Source of the DNA: Haloarcula marismortui ATCC 43049
Lineage (GTDB): Archaea > Halobacteriota > Halobacteria > Halobacteriales > Haloarculaceae
Direction: 5' to 3'
DNA: 64,000 nt
Assembly: GCF_000011085.1 (NCBI RefSeq)
Contig: NC_006396.1
Location: forward strand, 3,067,725-3,131,724
In this document: positions 1 to 8,322 of the stretch, one piece after another
Position numbering within the stretch: position 1 is the first letter of the stretch
Layout: each line of letters opens with the position of its first letter
Position numbers and translations under genes: made by a program
The notes under the pieces: model-generated
Database searches by the model: none
Seen by the model: the letters and a program-made list of their open reading frames with translations, nothing else
Told to the model about the DNA's origin: nothing

Positions 1-328
1 CCTGTATCTGGCCTTCCAGGTCCTCGATCTGACTCATCTTCTGCTTTTTCTTTTCCAGCGCCTGGCGGGCGAGGTCTTCGCGGTCCTGCTCGACGGCCTG
101 GCGCGCCTGTTCGTTGTGCTTCTCGACGTTTTCTTCGAGACGGCGCTTCTGTATCTCCAGTCGCTTCTTCTGGGTCGTCAGGTCTGCAATGCCCTGCTTG
201 ACGTCCTGCAGTTCGTCACGCAACTGCTCGTAGCTGTAGTCGAGGGTCTCTGTCGGGTCCTCCGCTCGGTTCAGGACGGCGTTGAGCTTGGAGCGGATGA
301 CGTACGACGCGCGCGAGAGGATTCCCAT
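1..328 (-). CDS. PspA/IM30 (Vipp1) family protein, N-terminal part
   Basis: The reading frame starts at the ATG at 328 and runs off the left edge, so only about 109 N-terminal residues are visible. The start MGILSRASYVIRSKLNAVLN, followed by a long charged helix rich in Gln, Glu, Arg and Lys, is typical of PspA/IM30 proteins, ESCRT-III-like coiled-coil proteins that bind and remodel membranes under envelope stress. The first helix is amphipathic, as expected for membrane binding. A TATA-like element lies just upstream. The family call is confident; the cellular role in haloarchaea is inferred from bacterial relatives. Confidence 0.85.
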   Translation of the reverse strand, partial: MGILSRASYVIRSKLNAVLNRAEDPTETLDYSYEQLRDELQDVKQGIADLTTQKKRLEIQKRRLEENVEKHNEQARQAVEQDREDLARQALEKKKQKMSQIEDLEGQIQ

Positions 329-350
329 GTATGCGCATTGGTCTCTCCAA

Positions 351-360
351 CCTTAAATTT
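351..360 (-). promoter_or_regulatory. TATA-like box of the PspA-like gene
   Basis: On the minus strand the sequence reads AAATTTAAGG, starting 23 nt before the ATG at 328. This fits an archaeal TATA box of a leaderless transcript. It is AT-rich in an otherwise GC-rich region. Confidence 0.5.
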
Positions 361-388
361 CTTACAGAGGGCTGGCGAGTGAACACGT

Positions 389-982
389 ATGACTACCGTC
401 GGGATACCGGGTGGGCGAGACGTCACCGCGTCGCTTGACCGGCCAGCATCGGACACCGTCATCGTTGCGTGCCCGCCCCACCCGCAGTACGGCGGCTCCC
501 GGTCTGACAGCCGGCTCAAGGCGGTCAGCGACGCGCTGGCCCCTGACATCAGCTGTCTCCGGTTCGACTACGGCGCGTGGGACGAGGGCCGTGGCGAGCG
601 GGCCGACGCCGAGAACGCGCTGGCGTGGGCCGACGAGCGCTACGACGCAGTTGGCCTGTTTGGCTACAGTTTTGGCGCGGCTGTGGCGCTCTGTACGGCC
701 GCTGCACACGACACTGCGGCCGACCCGGCGGCCTTGTCAGTGCTCGCCCCACCGGCCGGCGTGACCGCGCATCTCGATGCGGCCGCTGCGCTTGACGCCA
801 TCGACTGCCCGGTACAGGTCGTGGTCGCGGAGCGCGATGCGACAGTCGACTGGGAACCGGTCGTTGACCGGGCTACCGAGCTGGGCCAGACGGTTGAGCG
901 CCTGCCAGCCGACCACCATTTCGTCGGGCAGAGCGGCCGTATCGGCGAGACGGTTGGGCCGTTTCTCCGCGACCACCTGTAG
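389..982 (+). CDS. Alpha/beta hydrolase (dienelactone-hydrolase-like)
   Basis: The protein has 197 residues, a compact alpha/beta hydrolase. Visible signs are a PPHPQYGG oxyanion-hole segment at about 29-36, the nucleophile elbow GYSFG with Ser94, an acidic residue in AERDATVD near 150, and a His pair (about 176-177) near the C terminus in ADHHF, which gives a complete Ser-Asp-His triad. No signal peptide or membrane segment is seen, so it is likely cytoplasmic. It reads divergently from the PspA-like gene. The substrate cannot be read from the sequence; esterase or acyl-peptidase-like activity is possible. Confidence 0.8.
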   Translation: MTTVGIPGGRDVTASLDRPASDTVIVACPPHPQYGGSRSDSRLKAVSDALAPDISCLRFDYGAWDEGRGERADAENALAWADERYDAVGLFGYSFGAAVALCTAAAHDTAADPAALSVLAPPAGVTAHLDAAAALDAIDCPVQVVVAERDATVDWEPVVDRATELGQTVERLPADHHFVGQSGRIGETVGPFLRDHL

Positions 983-1116
983 CTGCTGGGAACCCGGTAT
1001 TCAGAGTCCGTAGTCGATTCCTGTCGCCGGTTCAGTACCAAGTGAAAGTATAGCTCAGCCCCACACCTGCTGGACAGTATCGAAAGACAGAGGCGCTGTC
1101 GGCTCGACCTTATACT

Positions 1117-1290
1117 ATGGACCGCCCGCTCTCGTTTGCTGCCGTGTCGTTTCTCGCCACGCTGGTGACGCTGTTAGTACTGATGCAGACGGCACTCGTC
1201 GCGGGCGGGCCGCTCCGGGCACTCGTGCTCGCCTCGGTTGGTGCCATCGGGACGTACTTCGCCATCCGGTCCGGCGTCCTCAAGTCCTGA
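1117..1290 (+). CDS. Small membrane protein (57 aa), unknown function
   Basis: A short frame starts at ATG 1117 and ends with TGA at 1290. It encodes MDRPLSFAAVSFLATLVTLL followed by a second hydrophobic stretch (ALVLASVGAIGTYFAI), so two transmembrane helices joined by a short Gly-Gly-Pro turn and a short basic tail. A TATA-like TTATACT sits only a few bases upstream of the ATG. No recognised family. Strand-consistent codon use and a clean hydrophobic pattern support it as a real gene. Confidence 0.55.
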   Translation: MDRPLSFAAVSFLATLVTLLVLMQTALVAGGPLRALVLASVGAIGTYFAIRSGVLKS

Positions 1291-1326
1291 CCGTCGCCGA
1301 ATCTGCCCACCAATACCGAAGATACA

Positions 1327-1339
1327 TTTATACTATATA
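1327..1339 (+). promoter_or_regulatory. TATA-like promoter of the 63-aa membrane protein gene
   Basis: The sequence TTTATACTATATA ends 17 nt before the ATG at 1357 and is by far the most AT-rich stretch of the neighbourhood. It fits a haloarchaeal TATA box for a leaderless or nearly leaderless mRNA. Confidence 0.55.
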
Positions 1340-1356
1340 ACAATAAATAATGTTGT

Positions 1357-1548
1357 ATGTCAACGCGAACCAGAGCGGCGGTGTCTCACTCGACGCGGCA
1401 CGGCGTCGTCTCGCTTCTGGGGGGGTTCATCGCCGGGTACCTGTTGTTTATCGCCATCGGCTCTAGTCCCAGTGATGCGGTGTTTTCGGCGCTGTCACTT
1501 GCCGCGCTCGTAGCTGCGTGGCGCGTCCTCACGCAGCCCTCACTGTAG
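1357..1548 (+). CDS. Small membrane protein (63 aa), unknown function
   Basis: The protein starts [20 protein letters not shown], a basic N terminus, followed by two hydrophobic helices (about 20-36 and 41-57) separated by GSSPSDA. A good TATA-like box precedes it. No recognised domain. It sits just upstream of pyrG but has its own promoter; the space to pyrG also contains a second TATA-like element, so they are probably separate units. Confidence 0.55.
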   Translation: MSTRTRAAVSHSTRHGVVSLLGGFIAGYLLFIAIGSSPSDAVFSALSLAALVAAWRVLTQPSL

Positions 1549-1595
1549 CCGCGTTGACACTGCGACGGGGTGGCGAACAGTGCGCGCTCCGAAAC

Positions 1596-1603
1596 CGTTT
1601 AGA
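1596..1603 (+). promoter_or_regulatory. TATA-like box of the pyrG operon
   Basis: The element CGTTTAGA ends 22 nt before the ATG chosen for pyrG at 1626. This supports a leaderless transcript and supports that start over longer in-frame extensions. Confidence 0.4.
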
Positions 1604-1625
1604 CTACGCGGGGTTCACCGTCGGT

Positions 1626-3287
1626 ATGCCGACCGAACCCGAAACGGACTACGACCCGGAACTGGGTCGGAAGTTCATCTTCGTCACCGGTGGCGTGATG
1701 TCTGGCCTGGGGAAGGGCATCACTGCCGCCAGCACAGGTAGATTACTCAAAAACGCCGGGTTCGACGTTACAGCGGTCAAGATTGACCCGTATCTGAACG
1801 TCGACGCCGGTACGATGAATCCCTTCCAGCACGGCGAGGTGTACGTGCTCAAAGACGGCGGGGAGGTCGACCTCGACCTGGGGAACTACGAGCGGTTCCT
1901 CGACATCGACATGACCTTCGACCACAACGTCACCACGGGGAAGACTTACCAGCACGTCATCGAGAAGGAGCGGTCCGGCGACTACCTCGGTCGCACGGTC
2001 CAGATTATCCCGCATATCACCGACGACATCAAGCGCCGTATCCGCGAGGCCGCCGAAGGCAACGACGTCTGTATCATCGAAGTCGGCGGCACGGTCGGGG
2101 ACATCGAAGGGATGCCGTATCTCGAAGCGCTCCGGCAGTTCGCCCACGAAGAGGACGAGGACGATATTCTCTTTACCCACGTCACGCTCGTCCCATACTC
2201 GAAAAACGGCGAGCAAAAGACCAAGCCGACCCAACACTCCGTGAAGGAACTGCGCTCTATCGGTCTTCAGCCCGACATTCTGGTCGGCCGCTGCTCGGAC
2301 AAACTCGATATCGACACCAAGGAGAAGATCGGGTTGTTCTGTGACGTGCCGACGGAAGCCGTCTTCTCGAACCCCGATGTCGACGACATCTACCATGTCC
2401 CGCTGATGGTCGAGGAGGAAGGACTCGACCAGTACGTGATGGAAGAACTCGACATCGCCTCGGAGGCACTGCCCGAAGACGAGCGGGAGAACCGCTGGCG
2501 CGACCTCGTCACCCAGAACACAGAGGGCGAGGTCGAAGTCGCGCTCGTCGGCAAGTACGACCTCGAAGACGCCTACATGTCCGTCCACGAGGCGCTGAAA
2601 CACGCCGGCCTTGAGAAAAACGTCGACGTGAACGTCCGGTGGGTCAACTCCGAGAAGATGAATGACCACCACGCAGACCGGATGCGCGAGGCCGACGCCA
2701 TCGTCGTGCCGGGCGGCTTCGGTGCCCGCGGCACGGAGGGCAAAATCGAGGCGATCCGGTACGCCCGCGAGAACGACATTCCGTTCCTCGGCCTGTGTCT
2801 CGGCTTTCAGATGGCTGTTGTCGAGTACGCCCGCAACGTACTGGACCTTGACGATGCCCACTCGGCGGAACTGGAGGAAGATACGCCACATCCCGTCATC
2901 GACATCCTCCCCGAGCAGTACGAGATCGAGGACATGGGCGGGACGATGCGGCTGGGTGCCCATGAAACTGAAATCAACGCGAACACGCTCGCCGCGACGC
3001 TGTACGGCGGCGAGTCCTGTACCGAACGGCACCGCCACCGATACGAGGTTAACCCCGAGTACATCGACGACCTCGAAGCCGCTGGGCTGAAGTTCTCCGG
3101 CCGCGCCGGGAATCGTATGGAGATACTCGAACTCGGACCCGAGGACCACCCGTACTTCATCGGGACGCAGTTCCATCCGGAGTTCCGCTCCCGACCGACG
3201 CGTGCCAGCCCGCCGTTTGTCGGACTGCTCGAAGCGGTCCTCGGCGACGACCCCCACACTGCGACGACTGAGGAGGTGAGCCACTGA
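1626..3287 (+). CDS. pyrG: CTP synthase (glutamine-hydrolysing)
   Basis: The enzyme has 553 residues and makes CTP from UTP, ATP and glutamine, the last step of pyrimidine nucleotide synthesis. The N-terminal synthetase domain shows [13 protein letters not shown], the family P-loop. The C-terminal glutamine amidotransferase domain has GLCLGFQ with nucleophile Cys391 and the later GTQFHPEF His/Glu pair. Length is normal for the family. I chose the ATG at 1626 ([10 protein letters not shown]) because a TATA-like box lies just upstream; the frame is open further upstream but that part is not conserved-looking. The stop overlaps the guaA-B start by one base, so the two are translationally coupled. 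Confidence 0.97.
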   Translation: MPTEPETDYDPELGRKFIFVTGGVMSGLGKGITAASTGRLLKNAGFDVTAVKIDPYLNVDAGTMNPFQHGEVYVLKDGGEVDLDLGNYERFLDIDMTFDHNVTTGKTYQHVIEKERSGDYLGRTVQIIPHITDDIKRRIREAAEGNDVCIIEVGGTVGDIEGMPYLEALRQFAHEEDEDDILFTHVTLVPYSKNGEQKTKPTQHSVKELRSIGLQPDILVGRCSDKLDIDTKEKIGLFCDVPTEAVFSNPDVDDIYHVPLMVEEEGLDQYVMEELDIASEALPEDERENRWRDLVTQNTEGEVEVALVGKYDLEDAYMSVHEALKHAGLEKNVDVNVRWVNSEKMNDHHADRMREADAIVVPGGFGARGTEGKIEAIRYARENDIPFLGLCLGFQMAVVEYARNVLDLDDAHSAELEEDTPHPVIDILPEQYEIEDMGGTMRLGAHETEINANTLAATLYGGESCTERHRHRYEVNPEYIDDLEAAGLKFSGRAGNRMEILELGPEDHPYFIGTQFHPEFRSRPTRASPPFVGLLEAVLGDDPHTATTEEVSH

Positions 3288-4204
3288 TGGTGAACGTTGA
3301 CGAGTTCATTGAGGAGGCGAAAGCCGAAATCGCCGAGGAGATCGGGGACAAGCACGCCGTCATCGGACTCTCTGGCGGTGTCGACTCCTCGACGGCCGCC
3401 GCGCTGGCTTACGAGGCTATCGGCGACCAGCTCACCGCCGTGTACGTCGACACCGGGCTGATGCGGAAAGGCGAGACCGACGAGATCCGCGAGACGTTCG
3501 ATTACATGGACTCGCTGCGCATCGTCGAGGCGCAGGACCGCTTCCTCGACGAACTCGAAGGCGAGACCGACCCCGAAGAGAAACGCCACATCATCGGCGA
3601 GCAGTTCATCCGGGAGTTCGAGACGGTCGCCCGCGAGGTTGACGCCGACTACCTGGTGCAGGGGACCATCTACCCCGACCGCATCGAGAGTGAGGGAACC
3701 ATCAAGTCCCACCACAACGTCGGCGGTCTCCCCGAGCGCATCGACTTCGACGGCATTGTCGAGCCGATGCGGGACCTCTACAAGGACGAGGTCCGCGAGG
3801 TCGCCCGCGCGCTTGACCTCGAAGAGATCATCTCTGAACGGATGCCGTTCCCCGGTCCCGGGCTTGCCGTCCGAATCATCGGGGAAGTGACCGAGGAGAA
3901 ACTGGCGGTGGCCCGCGAGGCCAACCACGTCGTCGAAGAGGAACTGGAGGAGTACGAGCCGTGGCAGGCGCTCGCTGCCGTCATCGGCAAAGCGACGGGT
4001 GTCAAAGGCGATAACCGCGTCCACGGCTGGGTCGTCGCCGTCCGCTCCGTTGAGAGCCGGGACGGCATGACCGCCCGCGCACAGGAACTCGACTGGGACA
4101 CGCTCCAGCGTATGCAGTCGCGCATCACCGGGGCCCACGAGAACGTCGCCCGCGTCGTCTACGACGTGACCCACAAACCGCCGGCGACAATCGAGTACGA
4201 ATGA
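3287..4204 (+). CDS. guaAB: GMP synthase subunit B (ATP-pyrophosphatase domain)
   Basis: The protein has 305 residues and carries the synthetase half of GMP synthase, which converts XMP to GMP with ATP and ammonia. In many archaea the glutaminase half is a separate protein, as here: no amidotransferase domain is present. The PP-loop SGGVDSS is at 29-35 and the conserved [12 protein letters not shown] segment follows at about 185-196. Its start overlaps the pyrG stop by one base and its stop overlaps the next gene by four, so the three genes form a tight operon joining CTP and GMP synthesis. The glutaminase partner is not in this window. Confidence 0.95.
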   Translation: MVNVDEFIEEAKAEIAEEIGDKHAVIGLSGGVDSSTAAALAYEAIGDQLTAVYVDTGLMRKGETDEIRETFDYMDSLRIVEAQDRFLDELEGETDPEEKRHIIGEQFIREFETVAREVDADYLVQGTIYPDRIESEGTIKSHHNVGGLPERIDFDGIVEPMRDLYKDEVREVARALDLEEIISERMPFPGPGLAVRIIGEVTEEKLAVAREANHVVEEELEEYEPWQALAAVIGKATGVKGDNRVHGWVVAVRSVESRDGMTARAQELDWDTLQRMQSRITGAHENVARVVYDVTHKPPATIEYE

Positions 4205-4512
4205 ACGTTGTCCTCGTCGGTACAGACCCCAACGGACTCACGGACGCGCTCGAAGCTGAAGGACACACCGTGATGGTTGCCGATGTCGGTAACCGGCCCG
4301 GGCTGGAAGAGGCCGGTATCCACGAGGCGGACGTATACCTGCTGACCGAGATGTCACAGGCGACCTCCATCGCCGTTGCCAAGGACCTCAACCCCGACCT
4401 CCGGGTGGTCGTCTACGCAGAGGGCTCCCTGCCCGACTTCGCCAGCCGACAGACGGACCTCGTCGTCGACCCGGACTTGCTCGGCTCCGACGCGGTCGCC
4501 GAGGAACTGTAG
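4201..4512 (+). CDS. Small Rossmann-like protein of the pyrG-guaA operon, function unknown
   Basis: The protein has 103 residues and starts [20 protein letters not shown], a beta strand and loop as in nucleotide-binding Rossmann or TrkA-N folds. Further strands are seen at VMVADVG, VYLLTEM and RVVVYAEG, and it ends in acidic residues. It lacks a full GxGxxG. It overlaps guaA-B by an ATGA, the usual sign of translational coupling. Haloarchaeal genomes appear to keep this small gene behind pyrG/guaA (my recollection of a DUF family, not checked). A regulatory or chaperoning role in nucleotide synthesis is only a guess from context. Confidence 0.7.
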   Translation: MNVVLVGTDPNGLTDALEAEGHTVMVADVGNRPGLEEAGIHEADVYLLTEMSQATSIAVAKDLNPDLRVVVYAEGSLPDFASRQTDLVVDPDLLGSDAVAEEL

Positions 4513-4535
4513 CACAGTCCCACGCCGGCTTTCTC

Positions 4536-5210
4536 TTACAACGTCGCCGCAAGTCGGGCCAGTCGCTCAGAGCCGTTTTTCTCGAATGGAACGCCGTGGC
4601 CCGGGACGGCGATGTCAAAGTCAGGCGCACGCTCGGCGAACTCACTGATACTCCGGGTGACGGCGTCGGTATCGTAACTCAACAGCCACGGCGAAGGTTC
4701 GAAGCGGCCGCTGTCCTCACGGACGAGGTCACCCAGCAGTCCCAGTGACAGCGACTCGCTGACGTAGCAGACGTGCCCCGGCGTGTGACCGGGGGTGTGA
4801 TAGGTGGTGAAACTCCCGACGGTATCGCCGTCGGCCAGGGGGACAACGTCGTTGTCCGGCGCGTCGACGAACGGTGAGACGAGTCGCTGGAACGCACCCT
4901 TGTGGTTTCCCAGCGGCGGCGACCGCTCACCGGTGACCAGCGGCGCGTCCCGCTTGCCGACGTAGATGGGCACGTCGATGCCGTCGAAGGCGGTCAGTCC
5001 ACCGACGTGGTCGAGATCGAAGTGTGTAAGCAGAATGCGGTCCAGATCCCGGAGCTCGTAGCCGGCATTGCTCAGGCCGGCGATGAGTTCGTTGCCGTGC
5101 CAGGGCAGCCCCGTGTCCACGAGTGTGAGTGCGCCGTCGTCGTCGACGAGCGTCGCGTTGACGCCCGTGAGATCGTACCACCAGATATCATCGGCGAGCG
5201 CCGTCACCAT
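4536..5210 (-). CDS. MBL-fold metallo-hydrolase
   Basis: The protein has 224 residues with the metallo-beta-lactamase signature THFDLDHVGG (His63, Asp65, Asp67, His68), a second metal-site histidine in HTPGHTPGH, and a GDLVRED aspartate. This gives a complete di-zinc hydrolase site. It resembles the glyoxalase II-like group of small cytoplasmic hydrolases. It converges on the pyrG operon with only 23 bases between stops. The substrate is unknown; thioester, lactone or phosphodiester hydrolysis are all possible. Confidence 0.85.
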   Translation of the reverse strand: MVTALADDIWWYDLTGVNATLVDDDGALTLVDTGLPWHGNELIAGLSNAGYELRDLDRILLTHFDLDHVGGLTAFDGIDVPIYVGKRDAPLVTGERSPPLGNHKGAFQRLVSPFVDAPDNDVVPLADGDTVGSFTTYHTPGHTPGHVCYVSESLSLGLLGDLVREDSGRFEPSPWLLSYDTDAVTRSISEFAERAPDFDIAVPGHGVPFEKNGSERLARLAATL

Positions 5211-5279
5211 AGCGCGGGGTTGGTGTGGCGATTCCTAAACCCTTGGTCACTGCTCCGTTTCGGTGAGCCGGCTCCGGTT

Positions 5280-6392
5280 CTAATCGAGTGCGACCGGCGC
5301 AGCCTGTCGCACATCGTCCTGCAGCCGGTCGGCGTGGTCGAGCCGAATCTCGCGGGCATCACGGGGTGTGACCGGTTCTGGTCTGTCGAACGTCGGCGCG
5401 ACCGGTTCGTACGCGTCCACGTCGAATCCCATCCGGTCGAGATACGACCCAACGCTATCGCAGGTGGCCCCGTCCCGGATAGCGTCGTTCGCGTATGCAA
5501 GGACAGCGTCGAACTCCGGGAGCACGATTTTGTCGTCGGTAACGCGGCCCGTCTCACCCTCGATACGCACCTCGGTTCCCCTGAGGTGGTCCATGAGAGA
5601 CGCTACGGCGTCGGCGAGTTGCAGGACCTGACTCGGGAGTGCAGCGTCGGGCGACCGCCACTCGACGGTGCCGAACTCGGCCCGAAGCTGGACTGGCGTC
5701 CAGATAGCGCTTTCGGGCTCGAAGTTCGCTGCGACAGTCCGGCGGTCGACACCAGCGTCGACAGCCGCGGTCACAAACTCATCGTAGCGCCGTTCGAGCC
5801 GGCGGTCCCACTCCGCAGTGTCGTTGAGATACGACCACAGCCAGCCCTGGTGTGGCACCGAGTTGTACGCCATCCAGCGGTACAGTTTCGAGCGCGCACT
5901 GTCGGCCAGCCGCCGGCCGCGGAAATACGGCGAGGACGAGACGAGCGCTAGCGCGGGGTCAATGGCAATCAGCGTATTCAACTGGTCGATTTCCCGCCCC
6001 GGCTGCTGTTCGATGTGGATGTGCGTGCCGGCACAGTGGCGGACGTACTCGAAATCATCGCCGACGACACAGTTTTGAATCCGGGTCCGGTCGCACGGAA
6101 TCTCCTGAATCTCGTCAGCGTTGACTGGGGTCGAAAGCGGCACGAGCCGTTTCCCGAGGTCGTCGGCCCGCCGCAGCACGGCCCCGAGCCGGTCGAGGAG
6201 TTCCGTGCGCAGTTCTGTCGCTGTCTCACACGGCGTCGTCTTGACCTCCAGTAGCGGCTTGACGAACTCTCGCTCCGCTCCTGGGGTTGCGTTGACGAGC
6301 GCCCCCGGTTCGACCAGCCGGCCCGCGTCGTCGATGACCCAGTACTCCACTTCGATGCTTCGTCGTATCGGTTCGGATTCGTGTACTGACAC
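5280..6392 (-). CDS. Glutamate-cysteine ligase family (GCS2) protein
   Basis: The protein has 370 residues and starts at a GTG (MSVHESEPIRRSIEVEYWVI). The EVEYWVID segment near the N terminus matches the acidic metal/substrate strand of the GCS2 (YbdK/plant GCL-like) family, and TPCETATELRTELLDRL and HCAGTHIHIEQQP continue the fold. Haloarchaea use gamma-glutamylcysteine as a main thiol, so a role in its synthesis is plausible. The motif differs from the usual GVEEEF of the better-known GshA, so this may be a paralogue with another amine substrate. A perfect inverted repeat lies 23 nt upstream of the start. Confidence 0.75.
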   Translation of the reverse strand: MSVHESEPIRRSIEVEYWVIDDAGRLVEPGALVNATPGAEREFVKPLLEVKTTPCETATELRTELLDRLGAVLRRADDLGKRLVPLSTPVNADEIQEIPCDRTRIQNCVVGDDFEYVRHCAGTHIHIEQQPGREIDQLNTLIAIDPALALVSSSPYFRGRRLADSARSKLYRWMAYNSVPHQGWLWSYLNDTAEWDRRLERRYDEFVTAAVDAGVDRRTVAANFEPESAIWTPVQLRAEFGTVEWRSPDAALPSQVLQLADAVASLMDHLRGTEVRIEGETGRVTDDKIVLPEFDAVLAYANDAIRDGATCDSVGSYLDRMGFDVDAYEPVAPTFDRPEPVTPRDAREIRLDHADRLQDDVRQAAPVALD

Positions 6393-6415
6393 AGTGGCCT
6401 CGCTGTGAGTTCAGC

Positions 6416-6452
6416 GGTGTGTTCCCGCGCCGGGATTCAGTGGTAACACACC
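6416..6452. promoter_or_regulatory. Perfect 8-bp inverted repeat upstream of the GCS2-family gene
   Basis: GGTGTGTT (6416-6423) and AACACACC (6445-6452) are exact inverted copies separated by 21 bases, starting 23 nt before the GTG start at 6392. The placement overlaps the expected promoter, so it could be an operator for a dimeric regulator or an mRNA hairpin. The rest of the gap to 6622 is AT-rich with TATA-like runs (TAATATT, TATAAAATA) and no further gene is seen. Confidence 0.4.
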
Positions 6453-6622
6453 ACACGAAAGCTGCGACCAGATGGCTAATGATAGTTGTGTGATTAGTAA
6501 TATTTGCCACATCAAGCGCCACGGTTGCGGGGATAACCGGTATAAAATACGTCATACGTGCCACGACTCCACCGAAACATCTCCTATGTAGAGATATCTG
6601 TCGGGTCGAAACGGAACGCCGC

Positions 6623-7447
6623 TCAGAACGGCAACTGCGACCGAACGAACTGCACGCCGGTCTTGACCTTCGACGGGTCCCGAATCCGTTCCATCTCCGC
6701 GTCGGTGAGTTCGAAATCGAAGACCGCCAGGTTCGCTTCCAGATGCTCGCGGCTGGATGCCTTCGGAATCGCTGCCACGCCGTCCTGCTGAACCAGCCAC
6801 CGGAGCGCGACCTGCGCCGGGGATTTCCCGTATTTGTTTCCGATCTGGACGAGCGCGGGGTCGTCAAGGACGCCGCCGCGGGCCAACGGGCTATACGCGG
6901 TCAGGAGCACGTCGTGTATGCGACAGTAATCCAGCAATTTCCGCTGGTCCCAGTAGGGGTGGTACTGTACCTGATCGGTGAAGATAGGGGCCGAGGAGAT
7001 GTCCCGCGCCCTGTCCAGCAGCGACGGCGAGAAGTTGCTGACGCCGATGTGGCGGACCAGCCCCTCCTCGACGACGTCGTTCATCGCCCCGAGCGTCTCC
7101 GATAGCGACGCCATCCACGGGGTGTTCGGCCAGTGGATGAGCAGGAGGTCCAGATAGTCCGTTCCCAGTTTGTTCAGGCTCTCCCGCGTCGACCGGCGGA
7201 CGCTCCGCTCGTCGCGGTTGGACCCGTCGAGCTTCGTCGTCAAGAACACGTCTTCGCGGTCGACCGCGGCGGCATCCATCCCCAGCCCGACCTGCCGCTC
7301 GTTGCCATACGCCTGTGCGGTGTCGATGTGGCGATAGCCCATCCCCAGAGCTGTTTCGACGGTTTCACGGCAGGACTGGCCGGTGAGCTGCCACGTCCCG
7401 AGGCCGAGTGCGGGGACCGACGTTCCCTGAATCTGAATATCGTCCAT
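6623..7447 (-). CDS. Aldo/keto reductase
   Basis: The protein has 274 residues from the ATG at 7447 (MDDIQIQGTSVPALGLGTWQ); a start six codons upstream is also open. It is a (beta/alpha)8 NADPH-dependent reductase of the 2,5-diketo-gluconate reductase-like group. Signature parts are DTAQAYGNE (Asp and catalytic Tyr), TTKLDGSN (Lys), LLIHWPN (His), IGVSNFSP, and the C-terminal IPKASS coenzyme-binding loop. All four catalytic residues are present. It stands alone. Substrates of this family are aldehydes and ketones; no specific one can be assigned. Confidence 0.88.
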   Translation of the reverse strand: MDDIQIQGTSVPALGLGTWQLTGQSCRETVETALGMGYRHIDTAQAYGNERQVGLGMDAAAVDREDVFLTTKLDGSNRDERSVRRSTRESLNKLGTDYLDLLLIHWPNTPWMASLSETLGAMNDVVEEGLVRHIGVSNFSPSLLDRARDISSAPIFTDQVQYHPYWDQRKLLDYCRIHDVLLTAYSPLARGGVLDDPALVQIGNKYGKSPAQVALRWLVQQDGVAAIPKASSREHLEANLAVFDFELTDAEMERIRDPSKVKTGVQFVRSQLPF

Positions 7448-7632
7448 ACTGTTCGTTTGTATCACACCGGTAAAACGTCGGTGTCAACCCGACGCCCCGC
7501 TGTGGCTGATAGCTCAGGGGTATGTCGTGGCTACTGTCGAGAGTTATGAGTATATATCATAAACAATTTTGAGGTATTAATATCGCGTCCGTTCTATCTG
7601 CCACGTCTCACGAGGGACAGGAGTGAGCGTTC

Positions 7633-7707
7633 ATGGATACCCACCGTCCACAACGACTGCTGGCATTGGCGTATGAACAATCCACTGTCCGGGGGCGTCA
7701 CGGATGA
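7633..7707 (+). CDS. Possible 24-aa leader peptide, translationally coupled
   Basis: The short frame MDTHRPQRLLALAYEQSTVR plus four residues ends with TGA that overlaps the next ATG as ATGA (7704-7707). A purine-rich AGGAGTGA lies about 9 nt before its ATG, a good Shine-Dalgarno match and rare in this mostly leaderless genome. A TATA-like TATATATCATAAA lies near 7550. It may be a real coupled leader peptide or a chance frame. Confidence 0.3.
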   Translation: MDTHRPQRLLALAYEQSTVRGRHG

Positions 7708-8213
7708 GTGAGCTAGCTGGCGTCTTCGTCTCGTTGACGACTGGGTCCGGGAGACACGAGGGGACCGACGACCACGTGTACCTCGGCGTCTGTGGCACGG
7801 TCGGCGGCCGCGAGTTCGCGCTCAACGTCGAAAACTTCGACGACTGGGAGGAGGGAAGCGTCGTGACCTACTCCTTCGGAAAGTACGCGAACTTCTACGG
7901 GGGGAAGGACCCGCGAACCGCGGCCGACCAGCTCGACCGAATGACGATTTGCCTGCCGAACATAACGCACGTTTATCTCCGCAAACAGGGGGACCGGACG
8001 ACATCGGGGGACGATTTTTGGGAGCTAGAGGAGTGCCACGTCAACCTCCATTCACAATCTTCGACCCGGCAGTTCGTCTCCACCGGAACGGCGCGCCTCG
8101 GGAACGAGTACGGACACAAACTCTGGCTGGCCGAGTCGTTCCACCAGGGAACGTATCGGGACGCGCGAATCCCTGCGGATGGGGCCGCCGAGTGCGAACG
8201 CCAGCGGGAGTGA
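7704..8213 (+). CDS. Hypothetical protein, possible PLAT/LH2-like beta sandwich
   Basis: The protein has 169 residues with no signal peptide or membrane helix. The middle segment (DHVYLGVCGTVGGREFALNV, then DDWEEGSVVTYSFGK) alternates strands and loops in a way that recalls PLAT/LH2 domains, which bind lipids or proteins. The C terminus is rich in Arg and Glu. The resemblance is weak. It overlaps a possible leader peptide at its start and is followed by a T-rich run near 8273-8280 that could end transcription. Confidence 0.55.
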   Translation: MSELAGVFVSLTTGSGRHEGTDDHVYLGVCGTVGGREFALNVENFDDWEEGSVVTYSFGKYANFYGGKDPRTAADQLDRMTICLPNITHVYLRKQGDRTTSGDDFWELEECHVNLHSQSSTRQFVSTGTARLGNEYGHKLWLAESFHQGTYRDARIPADGAAECERQRE

Positions 8214-8322
8214 ATCGCTTCGGAGACACGGACAACAACTCAGGCTTGCCACACTGTCAAAACGCCAGCGGGCCGTTTTTCGACGCAGGTGCGAGCGGCC
8301 AGCTAGTGACCTGCGGTGGTGC

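Noticed and set aside
1743..3284. Long open frame of 513 codons on the minus strand
   Set aside because: It lies fully inside pyrG, whose protein is unmistakable. Long antisense frames are common in GC-rich halophile DNA, and the translation has the Val/Asp/Arg-rich composition of such shadows.
2807..4174. Open frame of 455 codons on the minus strand
   Set aside because: It is antisense to pyrG and guaA-B and matches no family.
4902..5951. Open frame of 349 codons on the plus strand
   Set aside because: It is antisense to the MBL hydrolase and the GCS2-family gene, both with clear motifs on the other strand.
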